Origin: JBBSOK01 sp038259825
Lineage (GTDB): Bacteria > Bacteroidota > Bacteroidia > Flavobacteriales > Flavobacteriaceae
NCBI GenBank assembly: GCA_038259825.1
Contig: JBBSOK010000008.1
Location: forward strand, 1-38,436
Reading direction: 5' to 3'
DNA: 38,436 nt
The translations under genes and the position numbers were made by a program. Below are positions 1 to 8,961 of this stretch, piece by piece; within the stretch, counting starts at the first letter, position 1; the number at the start of each line of letters is the position of its first letter. A model generated the notes under the pieces. The model ran no database searches, was not told where the DNA came from, and saw nothing but the letters and a program-made list of their open reading frames with translations.

Positions 1-2
1 CA

Positions 3-170
3 GAAATAATTATTGATGAAGTTGATGTAACAGGAGGAACGGGAGCTAACTTTATCTTTGAATGGCAGATTTCTAAAAATAGTTATGTGCCGTTATTTGA
101 GGGTATAATGAGTTCAGGGATTGGACGCAACGGTTTATCATTTATAACTCAATCCGTTCGTATAAAATAA
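3..170 (+). CDS. C-terminal fragment of an unrecognised protein
   Basis: Only the last 55 codons are in the window; the reading frame is open from the left edge and stops at TAA 168-170. The other two forward frames stop within the first 15 bases, so this frame is the coding one. The tail is polar and rich in Gly, Ser and Ile and ends in SVRIK. I see no catalytic motif and do not recognise the family. It is followed by a strong hairpin terminator, which supports a real gene end. The function cannot be given from this fragment. Confidence 0.6.
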   Translation, partial: EIIIDEVDVTGGTGANFIFEWQISKNSYVPLFEGIMSSGIGRNGLSFITQSVRIK

Positions 171-230
171 AAGCTGATCTTCAAAATAGTAGATTATCTT
201 TTGCGTAATTACGCTCACATTTTTAAAACA

Positions 231-266
231 AAAAAAGGCCATTCATTAACTTGAATGGCCTTTTTA
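231..266. terminator. Rho-independent terminator, probably bidirectional
   Basis: A perfect 14-bp stem (232-245 with 252-265, GGCCATTCA core) has a 6-base loop and is flanked by A and T runs on both sides. It lies 60 bases after the stop of the left-edge gene and about 110 bases beyond the 3' end of dprA on the other strand, so it can serve both convergent transcripts. A second short inverted repeat, AGGGGT/ACCCCT at 356-371, lies just past the dprA stop but has no T run. Confidence 0.8.
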
Positions 267-375
267 TCTGGCTAATTATAACTCCCCAATTATTTAAGCT
301 ATACAAAGATGATTTAATTATAAAGTACTGGCAAGATTAAAGCACCCGTTTCGGCAGGGGTTTTTACCCCTAAAT

Positions 376-1482
376 TTATATAAGCTGAAAAAGCTTGCCG
401 GGCAATGGTCGCACGATACCTTTCAATTCCATCGACAATAATATTGAAGCAATTTTGTATGTTGGCAAATTGCATTGAATTGCTATTGCATCCAGCAATT
501 CCTTATCTTTTTCTTTCAAATATCTATATACTATTTTTTCTTCTTCAGTTAATTCTACAAAAAGTTGGGTTTGTTGCGCTTTTGGTTTTGTATTTTCTAC
601 TTCCCATCCTAATTGAAAAACCAGATCTGCAGCGCTCGTTATCATTTGTGCCCGTTGAAATTTTATAAGATTATTACATCCTTGGCTTTGACTATCTGTT
701 GCTCTGCCTGGCACAGCATACACATCCCGATCATAGCTGTTGGCAATATCCGCTGTTACTAAACTTCCACCTTTTTCTGCAGATTCAATTACGATTGTTG
801 CTTCAGAAAGCCCTGCAATTATCCGATTTCGCTTTAAGAAATTATTTCTATCAAAAATATCACTGCTCCAAAACTCGGTTATAAACCCACCATTTTCTTC
901 AATTTTAGCAGCGTATTTTTTATGAATTTTGGGATAAATTTGATTTAATCCATGCGCTGTACATGCTATTGTCTGCAAATTGTGGTCCATTGCGGCCTTA
1001 TGTGCGCAAATATCTACTCCATATGCCAATCCAGAAACAATAACAGGGTTTAGGGGAGCAAGATCTTCAATTAAGCGTTCACAAAATTGAGAACCATAAC
1101 TCGTTATTTTTCGTGTACCTACAATGCTTATTACTTTTTTATTTTGAATATCAATATTTCCCGCTTGAAAAAGGAGAATTGGGCCATCCAAACATTGCTT
1201 TAGTTTTTCTGGATAGTCTTTATCTTGAAAGTAATTAACTTGAATATTCTCTTTTTCAATAAAAAGCATTTCAGCATCAGCTTGTTCCAAAAGAAGATTC
1301 TCATTTAAATCCTGCAACTTAAATGTGCCAATACCGTCAATTTTTAGAAGATTAATCTTTTTCTCTTTAAAAATTGCTTCTGCCGAACCAACTGCCCGTA
1401 GTAACTTTTTAGCAGAAGTATCCCCGAGGTTTGGAGCGCGTTGCAAAGCGAGCGTGTAACGTAATTCAGATTTTGAAAGCAT
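376..1482 (-). CDS. dprA: DNA-processing protein DprA (Smf)
   Basis: DprA binds incoming single-stranded DNA in the cytoplasm during natural transformation and loads RecA. At 368 residues the length is normal. An N-terminal helix-hairpin-helix/SAM-like part (about 1-65, with KIDGIGTFKL) is followed by the Rossmann-like DNA-binding core: VSIVGTRK near 117, SGLAYGVD near 150, and GGSLVTADIA with YAVPGR near 240-265. A C-terminal winged-helix-like segment (about 305-368) completes the usual layout. ATG at 1480-1482 is the start. It lies 39 bases downstream of the small membrane protein gene on the same strand and probably shares its promoter. Identity is secure; a role in transformation here is inferred from the family. 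Confidence 0.95.
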   Translation of the reverse strand: MLSKSELRYTLALQRAPNLGDTSAKKLLRAVGSAEAIFKEKKINLLKIDGIGTFKLQDLNENLLLEQADAEMLFIEKENIQVNYFQDKDYPEKLKQCLDGPILLFQAGNIDIQNKKVISIVGTRKITSYGSQFCERLIEDLAPLNPVIVSGLAYGVDICAHKAAMDHNLQTIACTAHGLNQIYPKIHKKYAAKIEENGGFITEFWSSDIFDRNNFLKRNRIIAGLSEATIVIESAEKGGSLVTADIANSYDRDVYAVPGRATDSQSQGCNNLIKFQRAQMITSAADLVFQLGWEVENTKPKAQQTQLFVELTEEEKIVYRYLKEKDKELLDAIAIQCNLPTYKIASILLSMELKGIVRPLPGKLFQLI

Positions 1483-1521
1483 TTTAGATTGGATTTGTTT
1501 TAATAGCTCGAGATTTAAAAG

Positions 1522-1968
1522 CTACAAGTTAAACCAACTACTCCAAGGTATTCTGCTTAACAATAAAATTAAGCCTATTGTATAAAAAATGGCGAGCATT
1601 TTAAACTTACCTGTAGAAACTAACTTCTTTTTGTGTTTTGAATATCCTATTGTTATAAATACAACTGTTAAAATCATAACCAAAGGATGCTCTACGGCAT
1701 ATAAGCGCAATGTTGAGTCTTTCATAACTACGCCCATTCCGTTATTGCTAATACTTTGCAACCCCAATGGTGATACAAAATATAAGATAAGACCAATAAG
1801 TAATTGTATATGGGTTACAATAAGTGCAAACAAAGAAATTCTAAAATCTTTTGGACTATATTCCTTTTTTGAAAAATATCCAACAACAGCATTAAATGTT
1901 GCAAGTAAAATGATAAGCAGCACTAAATATGCCCAGTAAGAATGTATAAATTGAATTGTTGTGTACAT
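1522..1968 (-). CDS. Small four-helix membrane protein, cytochrome-b-like
   Basis: A 148-residue integral membrane protein with about four transmembrane helices. Conserved-looking histidines sit at or near helix ends (H9 in FIHSYW, H53 in THIQLLIG, H94 in VEHPLVM, H112), which fits a small b-type haem protein. Flavobacterial relatives are often called cytochrome B, but I know of no demonstrated function. I start it at the ATG at 1968. A longer reading from a TTG at 2031 would translate straight through the terminator of the receptor gene upstream (2017-2050), which is implausible. A TATCTTTG -7 box at 1994-2001 sits at the right distance for this start. It probably forms a two-gene unit with dprA. 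Confidence 0.7.
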   Translation of the reverse strand: MYTTIQFIHSYWAYLVLLIILLATFNAVVGYFSKKEYSPKDFRISLFALIVTHIQLLIGLILYFVSPLGLQSISNNGMGVVMKDSTLRLYAVEHPLVMILTVVFITIGYSKHKKKLVSTGKFKMLAIFYTIGLILLLSRIPWSSWFNL

Positions 1969-1993
1969 ATAATTTATGATTTTTTTGAATACC

Positions 1994-2001
1994 CAAAGAT
2001 A
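1994..2001 (-). promoter_or_regulatory. Candidate Bacteroidota promoter (-7 box) for the cytochrome-b-like gene and dprA
   Basis: The minus strand reads TATCTTTG, a full match to the TAnnTTTG -7 element of Bacteroidota housekeeping promoters. It implies a leader of about 20 bases before the ATG at 1968. No TTG -33 element lies at the usual 17-23 base spacing, so the call rests on the -7 box and the context just after an upstream terminator. Confidence 0.45.
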
Positions 2002-2012
2002 GTTTTTATTGC

Positions 2013-2050
2013 ATAAAAAAACCGCTACCAAATTAATGGAAGCGGTTTTT
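2013..2050 (-). terminator. Terminator of the TonB-dependent receptor gene
   Basis: AAAAACCGCT at 2017-2026 pairs perfectly with AGCGGTTTTT at 2041-2050, and an inner CCA/TGG extends the stem after one A-A mismatch. On the minus strand the hairpin is followed by a T run. It begins 21 bases after the receptor stop codon. Confidence 0.85.
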
Positions 2051-2071
2051 ATATTTAAATAATAAGCTCTG

Positions 2072-5000
2072 TTAGTTAAATGAATAACGTAATCCAGCTT
2101 GCATTTGCCATCTTGAAGAGTTTAAGCCTGAATCATCAATAATATTTCTTGTTTCTGGTGCATTAGCATCAAAAGTATATCTTGGTGTAGTTCCATCTGC
2201 CTCAAAACCTCTGAAGTTTAACAACTGAACTTGATTAAAGTTGGTGAATGTACGCACTCCCCATTCTTTATTTAAAAGGTTAGTAAAATTGAAAATATCG
2301 AAAGAAACTTCTAGTTTGTGTGAATTTTTACCAATCTTAACTCCAAATTCTTGTGCAAACTTTAAGTCAATAATGTGGCTCCAATCTGAACGATCTGCAT
2401 TTCTTTCTGCAAAATCACCTCTTCTGCTTCTTAAATAATCATCCCCTTCTATATAAGAGTTTAGGGCTTGCCATTGCTGATCTGCTGAAGCAGTAACCTG
2501 ACCATCAGAATTTGTAATTGGAATTAAGTTAATTTCCCCTTGGTTTGCTGGAACATAAACTAGTGCAGCAAATGAACCTGTATCTGATAATAAACCACCT
2601 CCGTTATATACATAACTAAAAGGATTTCCTTGTGCGCCTTCATAGAATATACCTACTCTAGTTTTTATATTTTCTGCCCATTTAAACTCAATTGTAGAAT
2701 TGGCAATAACTCTATGACCAGGTGAAAAATCTGATGTAGATAAAACAGGTCTGTTAGAACCATTTACCGTTTCAAGATTTTGCCATTGTGAGCTGTTTTG
2801 TGAACTTGTTCCATCTAAAATAACATCAGAATCTCCGTAAGAGTAAGTTGCTGATGTACGAATATCTAATTTGTCTGTAATAAAGGTATTAGAAAGTGTT
2901 CCACTAATGTTATATGAACTACCCTCACCAGTATTGGAACCTAAAAATATACCCGCGTAAGTTGGATCAACAGATTTAAAGCCATAATTTGGTCTTGGCC
3001 CTGCACCCGTTGTTTGAAATTGTGGTCCTTCTAGGTTTAAGTTTTCATAGGTAACAGCGTTTATATTATCATTCCAAATAAAATCTGCTGAAAATCTAAA
3101 ACCTGCACCTAACTTTTGGTCTATTGCAATATTAGTTTTAAACACTTGAGGTAATTTAAATCCTTTAGCAAAAAGATCTATTTGTCCGCCTACAACACCA
3201 GAACCTGGTAAGGCAACACCTGAAAGACCATCAAGTTGGTTGTTTGGATCAGGATTAAATGCCGGAGCATTTGCGCCTGTTAATTCAATAAAACCTGCGG
3301 TTACTCCATTATTATTATACGTTCCACCTGGCCAAACTAACGGAACTCTAGATGTAAATACTCCTAAGCCCCCACGGATTATGGTTTTTCTTTCATTGTT
3401 TACATCCCAGTTAAATCCTAGTCTTGGAGATAAATGAACCGCAGCATCAATACCTTGACCTACTCGTGCACCTTGTAAATCTTTTCCATTTTGCTCTAAT
3501 AATGCAACAGTTCTTGTGTTGAAATCTTCATTAACTAGACCATCTTCCCAGAAAGGAACATCAAAACGAACACCTAAGCTAACTTTGAAATTATCGGCAA
3601 ACTGAATTTCATCCTGAACATAAAAACCTATTTGCGAAAAGTCGAATTCTGCAGCACCTAAAGATTCATCTCCTGTTCCACCCAACAATGAGTAGCCATA
3701 ACGGAATCTGTTTGGACGTGCATTTGTTAAAAAGTCGGTAAGACTATTAAATCTATAGTCCCCAAAGTTTTGACGGAAAAATACGTTTTTAGAACTAGAA
3801 AATTCGTTCGCCGTACCAATTGTTATTGTTTGTTTTCCGGCATAAATTTCAAAATTATCCGTAATTGTTAATACGCGTTGTTCCAGTAAGTTTGATGATG
3901 AAAAAGGTTCAGATCCAAAAAATATTGAAGAACCTGCACTATCAAAAATTTGAACAGAAGGAAATGGACTTCCGTTAGGGTTTCTATCATCGTTAACAGA
4001 AGTATAGCCGATAACAAGGTTGTTAGAAAATTTATTTCCGATACGAGAGTTAAATTCTAAAGCTGTAGAATTTGTAGTAGATTCAAAATTAATAGCTCTA
4101 TTTAAAAAGTTAATAGAACCAGTATTTGAAGCTGGGGCATCTAATTGAATTGCCTTTACATAACTATGCTTTAATGATAGTGAATTGTTTTCGTTAATAT
4201 TCCAATCTAGCTTTGCAATAAACTTATCACTTTCTAAACTTGACGTATTGTTTGCATATCCACCAGCATCATATCCAAAATTATTCAATAAATAATCTGA
4301 AAGCTGCTGAAGATCTCCAGCTGTTGCGCTACCTCTGTAGTTTCCAATATCAAAAGGTTGCGGAGTCTCATTATCCTGTCTTTCGTAGTTTACAAAATAA
4401 AATAGTTTATCTTTTATAATTGGACCTCCAATACGAGCCCCATATGTTAATGCTGAAAATTCATCCAACTTTTCGCGTTCTTGATCTTCACCTACTAAAT
4501 CTACAGGGGTTTTACCTGCAAAACTTTCATTTCTTAAAAATGAGTAAGCAGAGCCTTCAGTTGTATTTGTACCAGACTTTGTAATGGCGCTTATACTTCC
4601 ACCAGCAAAACCAGATTGTTTAACATCAAAAGGTGAAACATTTATTTGATATGAATCAATTGCATCCAATGAAATTGGGCTAACTCCTGTTTGGCCTCCA
4701 TTTGTACCGTTTGCAGCCAATCCAAAAACATCATTGTTTACAGCCCCATCAATATAGATGGCGTTATATCTGTTATTTTGACCAGCAATTGAGATAATGT
4801 CATCACCAGAAATTTTAGCCTGTGGCGTAAGTCTTGCAAAATCTGCAATATTTCTAGAAAGTGAAGGCAACGTATTTACTTGTCTTCTTGATACCTTAGT
4901 CTCAGCACCTGTATTATCTGTATCTAATCCTGTGCCTTGTGCTGTAATTACAACCTCCGCTAATGCATCTGCTCTTTCGGCAAGTGCAACACTAACTTTT

Positions 5001-5299
5001 TGAGATTGACCTAATTGAAGGTATAAGTCATTTTTTACAACATCTTCAAAACCAACATAAGAAATTGTAACTGTGTAAGGACCTCCAACACGCATGTTTG
5101 AAATCCTGTAAAATCCGTCGAAATCGGAAATTGCACCGTATGTTGTACCCGAAGGTGTGTGAACAGCAAGTACGTTTGCACTTGGTAACGGTTGCCCTGC
5201 ATTGTCTGACACCTGCCCATTGAGAGAAGAAGATGTAACCCCTTGTGCCCAAGATACAGAGGCAGCTAAACACATAATTAAAAATAAAAGTTTTTTCAT
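2072..5299 (-). CDS. Oar-like TonB-dependent outer-membrane receptor
   Basis: A 1075-residue outer-membrane protein. It has a signal peptide (ending about residue 18, VSWAQ), then a carboxypeptidase-regulatory-like beta-sandwich domain (about 22-110, with DFDGFYRI), then a TonB plug (about 125-245, with RYNAIYIDGAVNND and SGFAGGSISAIT), and then a long 22-strand-type barrel rich in aromatic and Asn residues. It ends in RYSFN, a normal barrel C terminus. The layout matches the Oar-like receptors of Bacteroidota. No SusD partner is adjacent, so it is not a typical polysaccharide-utilisation SusC. The substrate cannot be told from the sequence. It stands alone between its own promoter region and a strong terminator. 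Confidence 0.9.
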   Translation of the reverse strand: MKKLLFLIMCLAASVSWAQGVTSSSLNGQVSDNAGQPLPSANVLAVHTPSGTTYGAISDFDGFYRISNMRVGGPYTVTISYVGFEDVVKNDLYLQLGQSQKVSVALAERADALAEVVITAQGTGLDTDNTGAETKVSRRQVNTLPSLSRNIADFARLTPQAKISGDDIISIAGQNNRYNAIYIDGAVNNDVFGLAANGTNGGQTGVSPISLDAIDSYQINVSPFDVKQSGFAGGSISAITKSGTNTTEGSAYSFLRNESFAGKTPVDLVGEDQEREKLDEFSALTYGARIGGPIIKDKLFYFVNYERQDNETPQPFDIGNYRGSATAGDLQQLSDYLLNNFGYDAGGYANNTSSLESDKFIAKLDWNINENNSLSLKHSYVKAIQLDAPASNTGSINFLNRAINFESTTNSTALEFNSRIGNKFSNNLVIGYTSVNDDRNPNGSPFPSVQIFDSAGSSIFFGSEPFSSSNLLEQRVLTITDNFEIYAGKQTITIGTANEFSSSKNVFFRQNFGDYRFNSLTDFLTNARPNRFRYGYSLLGGTGDESLGAAEFDFSQIGFYVQDEIQFADNFKVSLGVRFDVPFWEDGLVNEDFNTRTVALLEQNGKDLQGARVGQGIDAAVHLSPRLGFNWDVNNERKTIIRGGLGVFTSRVPLVWPGGTYNNNGVTAGFIELTGANAPAFNPDPNNQLDGLSGVALPGSGVVGGQIDLFAKGFKLPQVFKTNIAIDQKLGAGFRFSADFIWNDNINAVTYENLNLEGPQFQTTGAGPRPNYGFKSVDPTYAGIFLGSNTGEGSSYNISGTLSNTFITDKLDIRTSATYSYGDSDVILDGTSSQNSSQWQNLETVNGSNRPVLSTSDFSPGHRVIANSTIEFKWAENIKTRVGIFYEGAQGNPFSYVYNGGGLLSDTGSFAALVYVPANQGEINLIPITNSDGQVTASADQQWQALNSYIEGDDYLRSRRGDFAERNADRSDWSHIIDLKFAQEFGVKIGKNSHKLEVSFDIFNFTNLLNKEWGVRTFTNFNQVQLLNFRGFEADGTTPRYTFDANAPETRNIIDDSGLNSSRWQMQAGLRYSFN

Positions 5300-5328
5300 T
5301 ACTTTTTTGTTAAGTTAAAATTTTCGGC

Positions 5329-5336
5329 AAAAATAA
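5329..5336 (-). promoter_or_regulatory. Candidate -7 promoter box for the TonB receptor
   Basis: The minus strand reads TATTTTTG, matching TAnnTTTG, 30 bases before the ATG at 5299, so the leader would be about 20-25 bases. At 21-base spacing upstream there is only a two-of-three match to TTG. The rest of the 5300-5482 gap is AT-rich, with a short palindrome (GTTATTTAATAAC near 5440) and no reading frame I would defend. Confidence 0.4.
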
Positions 5337-5482
5337 TACTTTCGTGGATTTAAAATGCATCTTAATGTTAAGAATATATTAACAAATAATAATTCTACAT
5401 AAAGATAATTATAGAATATGTAAAGTATTGAGGATGTGCGCGTTATTTAATAACATACTTATAAACAGAAAAGAAAAAAAAT

Positions 5483-6724
5483 TTAGTTGTATTGAACGCA
5501 GTCTATTTGTTCTTTAAGTGGTTTGATAAAGCTATAATATTTGTCTTGATACTCTTTGGCAAGTGGTTGTGAAAATGGCAAATCTTCTTTAAAAGGATCT
5601 ACTTCCTTACCATTTTTCCAAAAGCGATAACATACATGAGGTCCGCCTGTATTACCAGTCATACCTACCCAACCAATAACATCTCCTTGACTAACGTGTT
5701 GACCAACTCTTACATTTCTGGCTTTCATATGCAGATATTGCGTTTCGTAGGTTCCAGTATGTTTAATTTTTACATAGTTTCCATTTCCGCCTCTTCTTTC
5801 AGATTTGGTTATGGTTCCATCACTTGTTGCCAATATTGGAGTTCCAACTGGAGCAGCAAAATCTGTACCTCTATGTGGCCTTAATTTGTAGCCATAATAG
5901 GCTATTCGGCGATTTAAATTATATCTTGAAGAAATTCGACTAAATTTTACGGGTGCTTTTAAAAAAGCTCTTTTTAAATTGGCAGCCTTATCATCATAAT
6001 AATCACGTACTCCTTTTATTGAATCTGTGGTAAAATTAAAGGCGTATAAAGGTTTTCCTTTATGCTCAAAATAAGCCGCCTTTATCTCTTCAACACCTCC
6101 AGGTATTGTATCTTCAATAAATTTTTCAATGTAAACAACCTTAAAGCGGTCGCCTGGCTGCACTTTAAAAAAATTAACCGTCCAAGCATAGATTTTAGCT
6201 AATTGATCGGTCATATTTGCGCTTAAATTTTGTTCATCCATAGTTGCGGACAAAGAACTTGTGATAACGCCAGAAGCTGTTCGTTCCAAATATTTAACAG
6301 GTCTTTGTGTAGTAAAACAGTTAACTGTATTCCTAAAGTCTACAACAGCATACTCTTCTTTATTTGGTTCGTAAATAAATACTTGGGTTGCGTTTGTTGT
6401 GTCCTTACTATTGAGAAGAACGTAAGGTTTACCAGCAACAATTTTTCGGAGGTTGAAGCTGTCCTTAAACTTTGTAGCAACCAGCATAATTTTTTCAGTT
6501 GATACTCCATTTGCGCTCAAAATATCCCCAAAAGTATCACCACGCCTTATAGTATCCCGGACAACATTATAGTCGTTAAGAATATACCCATATTCTTCAA
6601 TTATAGGTTCTGCTTCAACAACTGAAGAGGTTTCATCGGTAAAATCGTCTTTTGTATTTTCGCAGGATGCGAATGAAAATAATAGTATAAGTGAAGTAAG
6701 GGCGGTTCTAAAAAATCTTTTCAA
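5483..6724 (-). CDS. M23-family peptidoglycan metallopeptidase, lipoprotein
   Basis: A 413-residue envelope lipoprotein. The N terminus is a lipoprotein signal with lipobox FASC (Cys21). A middle region (about 60-230) resembles the LysM/OapA-like parts seen before M23 domains. The peptidase domain covers about 265-385. The first zinc motif is H284-RGT-D288 (PHRGTDFAAP), and the middle His is in YLHMKA. The last motif reads H363-V-C365 (GPHVCYRFW) where most M23 enzymes have HxH, so the second His is replaced by Cys. Such proteins cut or remodel peptidoglycan cross-links. The start is a TTG at 6724; the next in-frame stop upstream leaves no ATG. The DUF3108 gene ends 38 bases upstream on the same strand, suggesting one transcript. 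Confidence 0.88.
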   Translation of the reverse strand: MKRFFRTALTSLILLFSFASCENTKDDFTDETSSVVEAEPIIEEYGYILNDYNVVRDTIRRGDTFGDILSANGVSTEKIMLVATKFKDSFNLRKIVAGKPYVLLNSKDTTNATQVFIYEPNKEEYAVVDFRNTVNCFTTQRPVKYLERTASGVITSSLSATMDEQNLSANMTDQLAKIYAWTVNFFKVQPGDRFKVVYIEKFIEDTIPGGVEEIKAAYFEHKGKPLYAFNFTTDSIKGVRDYYDDKAANLKRAFLKAPVKFSRISSRYNLNRRIAYYGYKLRPHRGTDFAAPVGTPILATSDGTITKSERRGGNGNYVKIKHTGTYETQYLHMKARNVRVGQHVSQGDVIGWVGMTGNTGGPHVCYRFWKNGKEVDPFKEDLPFSQPLAKEYQDKYYSFIKPLKEQIDCVQYN

Positions 6725-6762
6725 TTTCGAAGTTTTTTCAATGATTTGTTAAATCTGTTAGC

Positions 6763-7533
6763 CTAATCTGCTATAATTTTAAATTGATGCTGTAAACCTT
6801 TAAACTCGGTAAGAGTAGCCTTTAATGAACCAACTGCCAAATCTGCTTTTATGAGCATTGGTATCTTGTTGTCATCATCACTTACCCAAAGGGTTAAGCT
6901 TTCTTGCTCCTTAAAAACCCTACCAGCTTCAACATATGGTCTAAAAATTAAGCAGGAAACTTTGCCAAAAGTAGTTTTTAAGGTTTCGCGACCCAAGAAT
7001 TTTATCCTAAATTTATAATTTTCTTTGTCGTAAAACATATTCATATCTAAAGTTTGACCAACTTTTAAACTTTTTGTATCCAATTTATTCCTTAGGTAAT
7101 AGAAAGCAGATACCATATCTTGGGCATCGTCCGGGAATGATAGTGTTTCTTTTGTACCGTGTTTTTTATTGTTTATTGTAGCTTTATTGGTGCTGTGGTT
7201 AAAGTCTATCTGAATATCTTTTGTGTGTCCACCTTCATTAATTTTACGAATAAAACGTTGTGGTTGGTTGGTTTCTTTATCTATGTAACTTTGATAATCA
7301 TCTTCAACTGGAAAAACCCACGATGTAACACCGCTCGTTTCGCCGTATCCTTTCACGTGGAAAACATTTTTGCCGTTTAGGTTTGCATCTTTTACACTTA
7401 AAGTAGCATATCCGGCTGTTATTAAACCATAATGAACACGGAATTTTAAGAATTCTCCAGCACCATATGCAATTTCTTGGGCATTGGTTGAACCAATACA
7501 AATGATAAAAACAACCAGAAATAATTTTCTCAT
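6763..7533 (-). CDS. DUF3108 domain protein, secreted or periplasmic
   Basis: A 256-residue protein with a signal peptide (about 1-18, IGSTNAQ). The body is a beta-rich fold typical of DUF3108: EFLKFRVHYGLITAGYATL near the start, SFPDDAQDMVSAFYYLR in the middle and LWVSDDDNKIPMLIKADL near the end. The family has a lipocalin-like or calycin-like look and no firmly known function. It is translated just ahead of the M23 peptidase (38-base gap), so a cell-envelope role is inferred from the neighbour. The gap upstream (7534-7752) has only a 7-of-8 -7 box (AAACTTTG at 7550-7557) and the hppD terminator. Confidence 0.85.
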   Translation of the reverse strand: MRKLFLVVFIICIGSTNAQEIAYGAGEFLKFRVHYGLITAGYATLSVKDANLNGKNVFHVKGYGETSGVTSWVFPVEDDYQSYIDKETNQPQRFIRKINEGGHTKDIQIDFNHSTNKATINNKKHGTKETLSFPDDAQDMVSAFYYLRNKLDTKSLKVGQTLDMNMFYDKENYKFRIKFLGRETLKTTFGKVSCLIFRPYVEAGRVFKEQESLTLWVSDDDNKIPMLIKADLAVGSLKATLTEFKGLQHQFKIIAD

Positions 7534-7663
7534 TTTAATTTTTTATTTTCAAAGTTTAAAACAACTTCTGTTCCAAAAATGCACTGATTTTATTTTAGAT
7601 TTTATTTATCCAAGAAACTCAACTATTTAGACGAATTAGAAAATGATTTGTTACTATAAATTT

Positions 7664-7705
7664 AAAAAAAGTTGAGTTTGAAATACCTAAATATTTCAAA
7701 CTCAA
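7664..7705 (-). terminator. Terminator after hppD
   Basis: A perfect 14-bp stem (7672-7685 with 7692-7705) has a 6-base loop. On the minus strand it is followed almost at once by seven T (7664-7670). It lies 47 bases past the hppD stop and ends the hmgA-hppD transcript. Confidence 0.85.
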
Positions 7706-7752
7706 AACTTCAATTAAATATGTTTATTGCGTTCGGCAGGATTTTGAAGATT

Positions 7753-8913
7753 TTATAAAGTTCCTCTTTGCGCTTGTTCTCTTTCAATAGATTCAAAAAG
7801 AGCTTTAAAATTACCTGCTCCAAAACCTTTTGCACCCATTCTTTGTATAATTTCGAAAAATAATGTTGGGCGATCTTCTAATGGTTTTGTAAAAATTTGA
7901 AGTAAATAACCTTCTTCATCCGCATCTACCAAGATTGAAAGTTTTTGAAGTTCTTTTATATCTTCTTTCATTACATCCATATGTACGCCCAATCTTCGAG
8001 GAATATCATCATAATAAGCTTGTGGAGGTGGCGGTAAAAATTCCACTCCTCTTGCTTTTAATTGTGCAACGGTTTTTACAACATCATCCGTTGCTACCGC
8101 CAAATGCTGCACGCCAGAATCTTCATAAAAATCTAGATATTCTTCAATTTGCGATTTCTTGATTCCTTTTGCAGGTTCGTTTATAGGAAATTTTATTCGT
8201 CCATTGCCATTGCTCATAACCTTACTCATCAAGGCCGAATATTCTGTCGTAATCTGCTTATCATCAAAAGAAAGGAAATTAACAAAACCCATTACGTTTT
8301 CGTACCAATTTACCCACGTATCCATTTGACCCCAACCTACGTTGCCAACCATATGATCTATATATTTTAAGCCTGTTGGTTCAGGATTATAATCGCTTTT
8401 CCACTCGCGGAAACCTGGTAAAAATTTGCCTTTATAGTTTTTGCGTTCTACAAACATATGTACTGTTTCTCCGTACGTATAAATACCACTTCTAACTACT
8501 TCGCCATGTTCATCTTTTTCAGTAATTGGCTCTAAATAGGGTTTTGCTCCTCGTTTTGTTGTTTCTTCAAAAGCGCTTGTTGCATCATCTACCCAAAGAG
8601 CGATTACCTTTACACCGTCGCCGTGTTTTACAATATGATCATTAATTGGTGAGCTACTGTTTAAAGGTGTAGTAAGGACCAGTCTAATTTTATCCTGTTT
8701 TAAAACATAACTTACAGAATCTTTTGATCCAGTTTCCAAACCTCTATATGCATAGGACTGAAAACCGAAAGCTGTTTTATAAAAATGTGCGCTTTGTTTG
8801 GCATTTCCTACGTAAAACTCTACGTAGTCTGTTCCCAAAAGTGGAAGAAAATCTCCTGCGCCTTCAAATATTTTTTCCAACCCATAATCGACTGATTTTA
8901 TTTCTTTACTCAT
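7753..8913 (-). CDS. hppD: 4-hydroxyphenylpyruvate dioxygenase
   Basis: Converts 4-hydroxyphenylpyruvate to homogentisate with O2, releasing CO2, in tyrosine breakdown. At 386 residues the length is normal. Two VOC-type halves are visible: the first begins TDYVEFYVGN near 29, the second is the catalytic one. The expected Fe(II) ligands are H187 (YIDHMVGNV), H270 (VQHLAVATDD) and E354 (LFFEIIQRMG). The C terminus has the family's GAKGFGAGNFKALFESIE. The next enzyme of the pathway, hmgA, lies 48 bases upstream on the same strand, so both should be co-transcribed. Confidence 0.97.
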   Translation of the reverse strand: MSKEIKSVDYGLEKIFEGAGDFLPLLGTDYVEFYVGNAKQSAHFYKTAFGFQSYAYRGLETGSKDSVSYVLKQDKIRLVLTTPLNSSSPINDHIVKHGDGVKVIALWVDDATSAFEETTKRGAKPYLEPITEKDEHGEVVRSGIYTYGETVHMFVERKNYKGKFLPGFREWKSDYNPEPTGLKYIDHMVGNVGWGQMDTWVNWYENVMGFVNFLSFDDKQITTEYSALMSKVMSNGNGRIKFPINEPAKGIKKSQIEEYLDFYEDSGVQHLAVATDDVVKTVAQLKARGVEFLPPPPQAYYDDIPRRLGVHMDVMKEDIKELQKLSILVDADEEGYLLQIFTKPLEDRPTLFFEIIQRMGAKGFGAGNFKALFESIEREQAQRGTL

Positions 8914-8961
8914 AATCTATTTTATAAATAATTAAATTTTACTATTCTTCAATACTCTAAT

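Noticed and set aside
356..371. Short hairpin AGGGGT/ACCCCT after dprA as a terminator
   Set aside because: It has no T run on either strand; the strong hairpin at 231-266 is the better terminator.
1969..2031. Longer N terminus for the cytochrome-b-like gene from TTG 2031
   Set aside because: The extra codons are the T-rich arm of the receptor gene's terminator; the ATG at 1968 follows a -7 box and gives a normal first helix.
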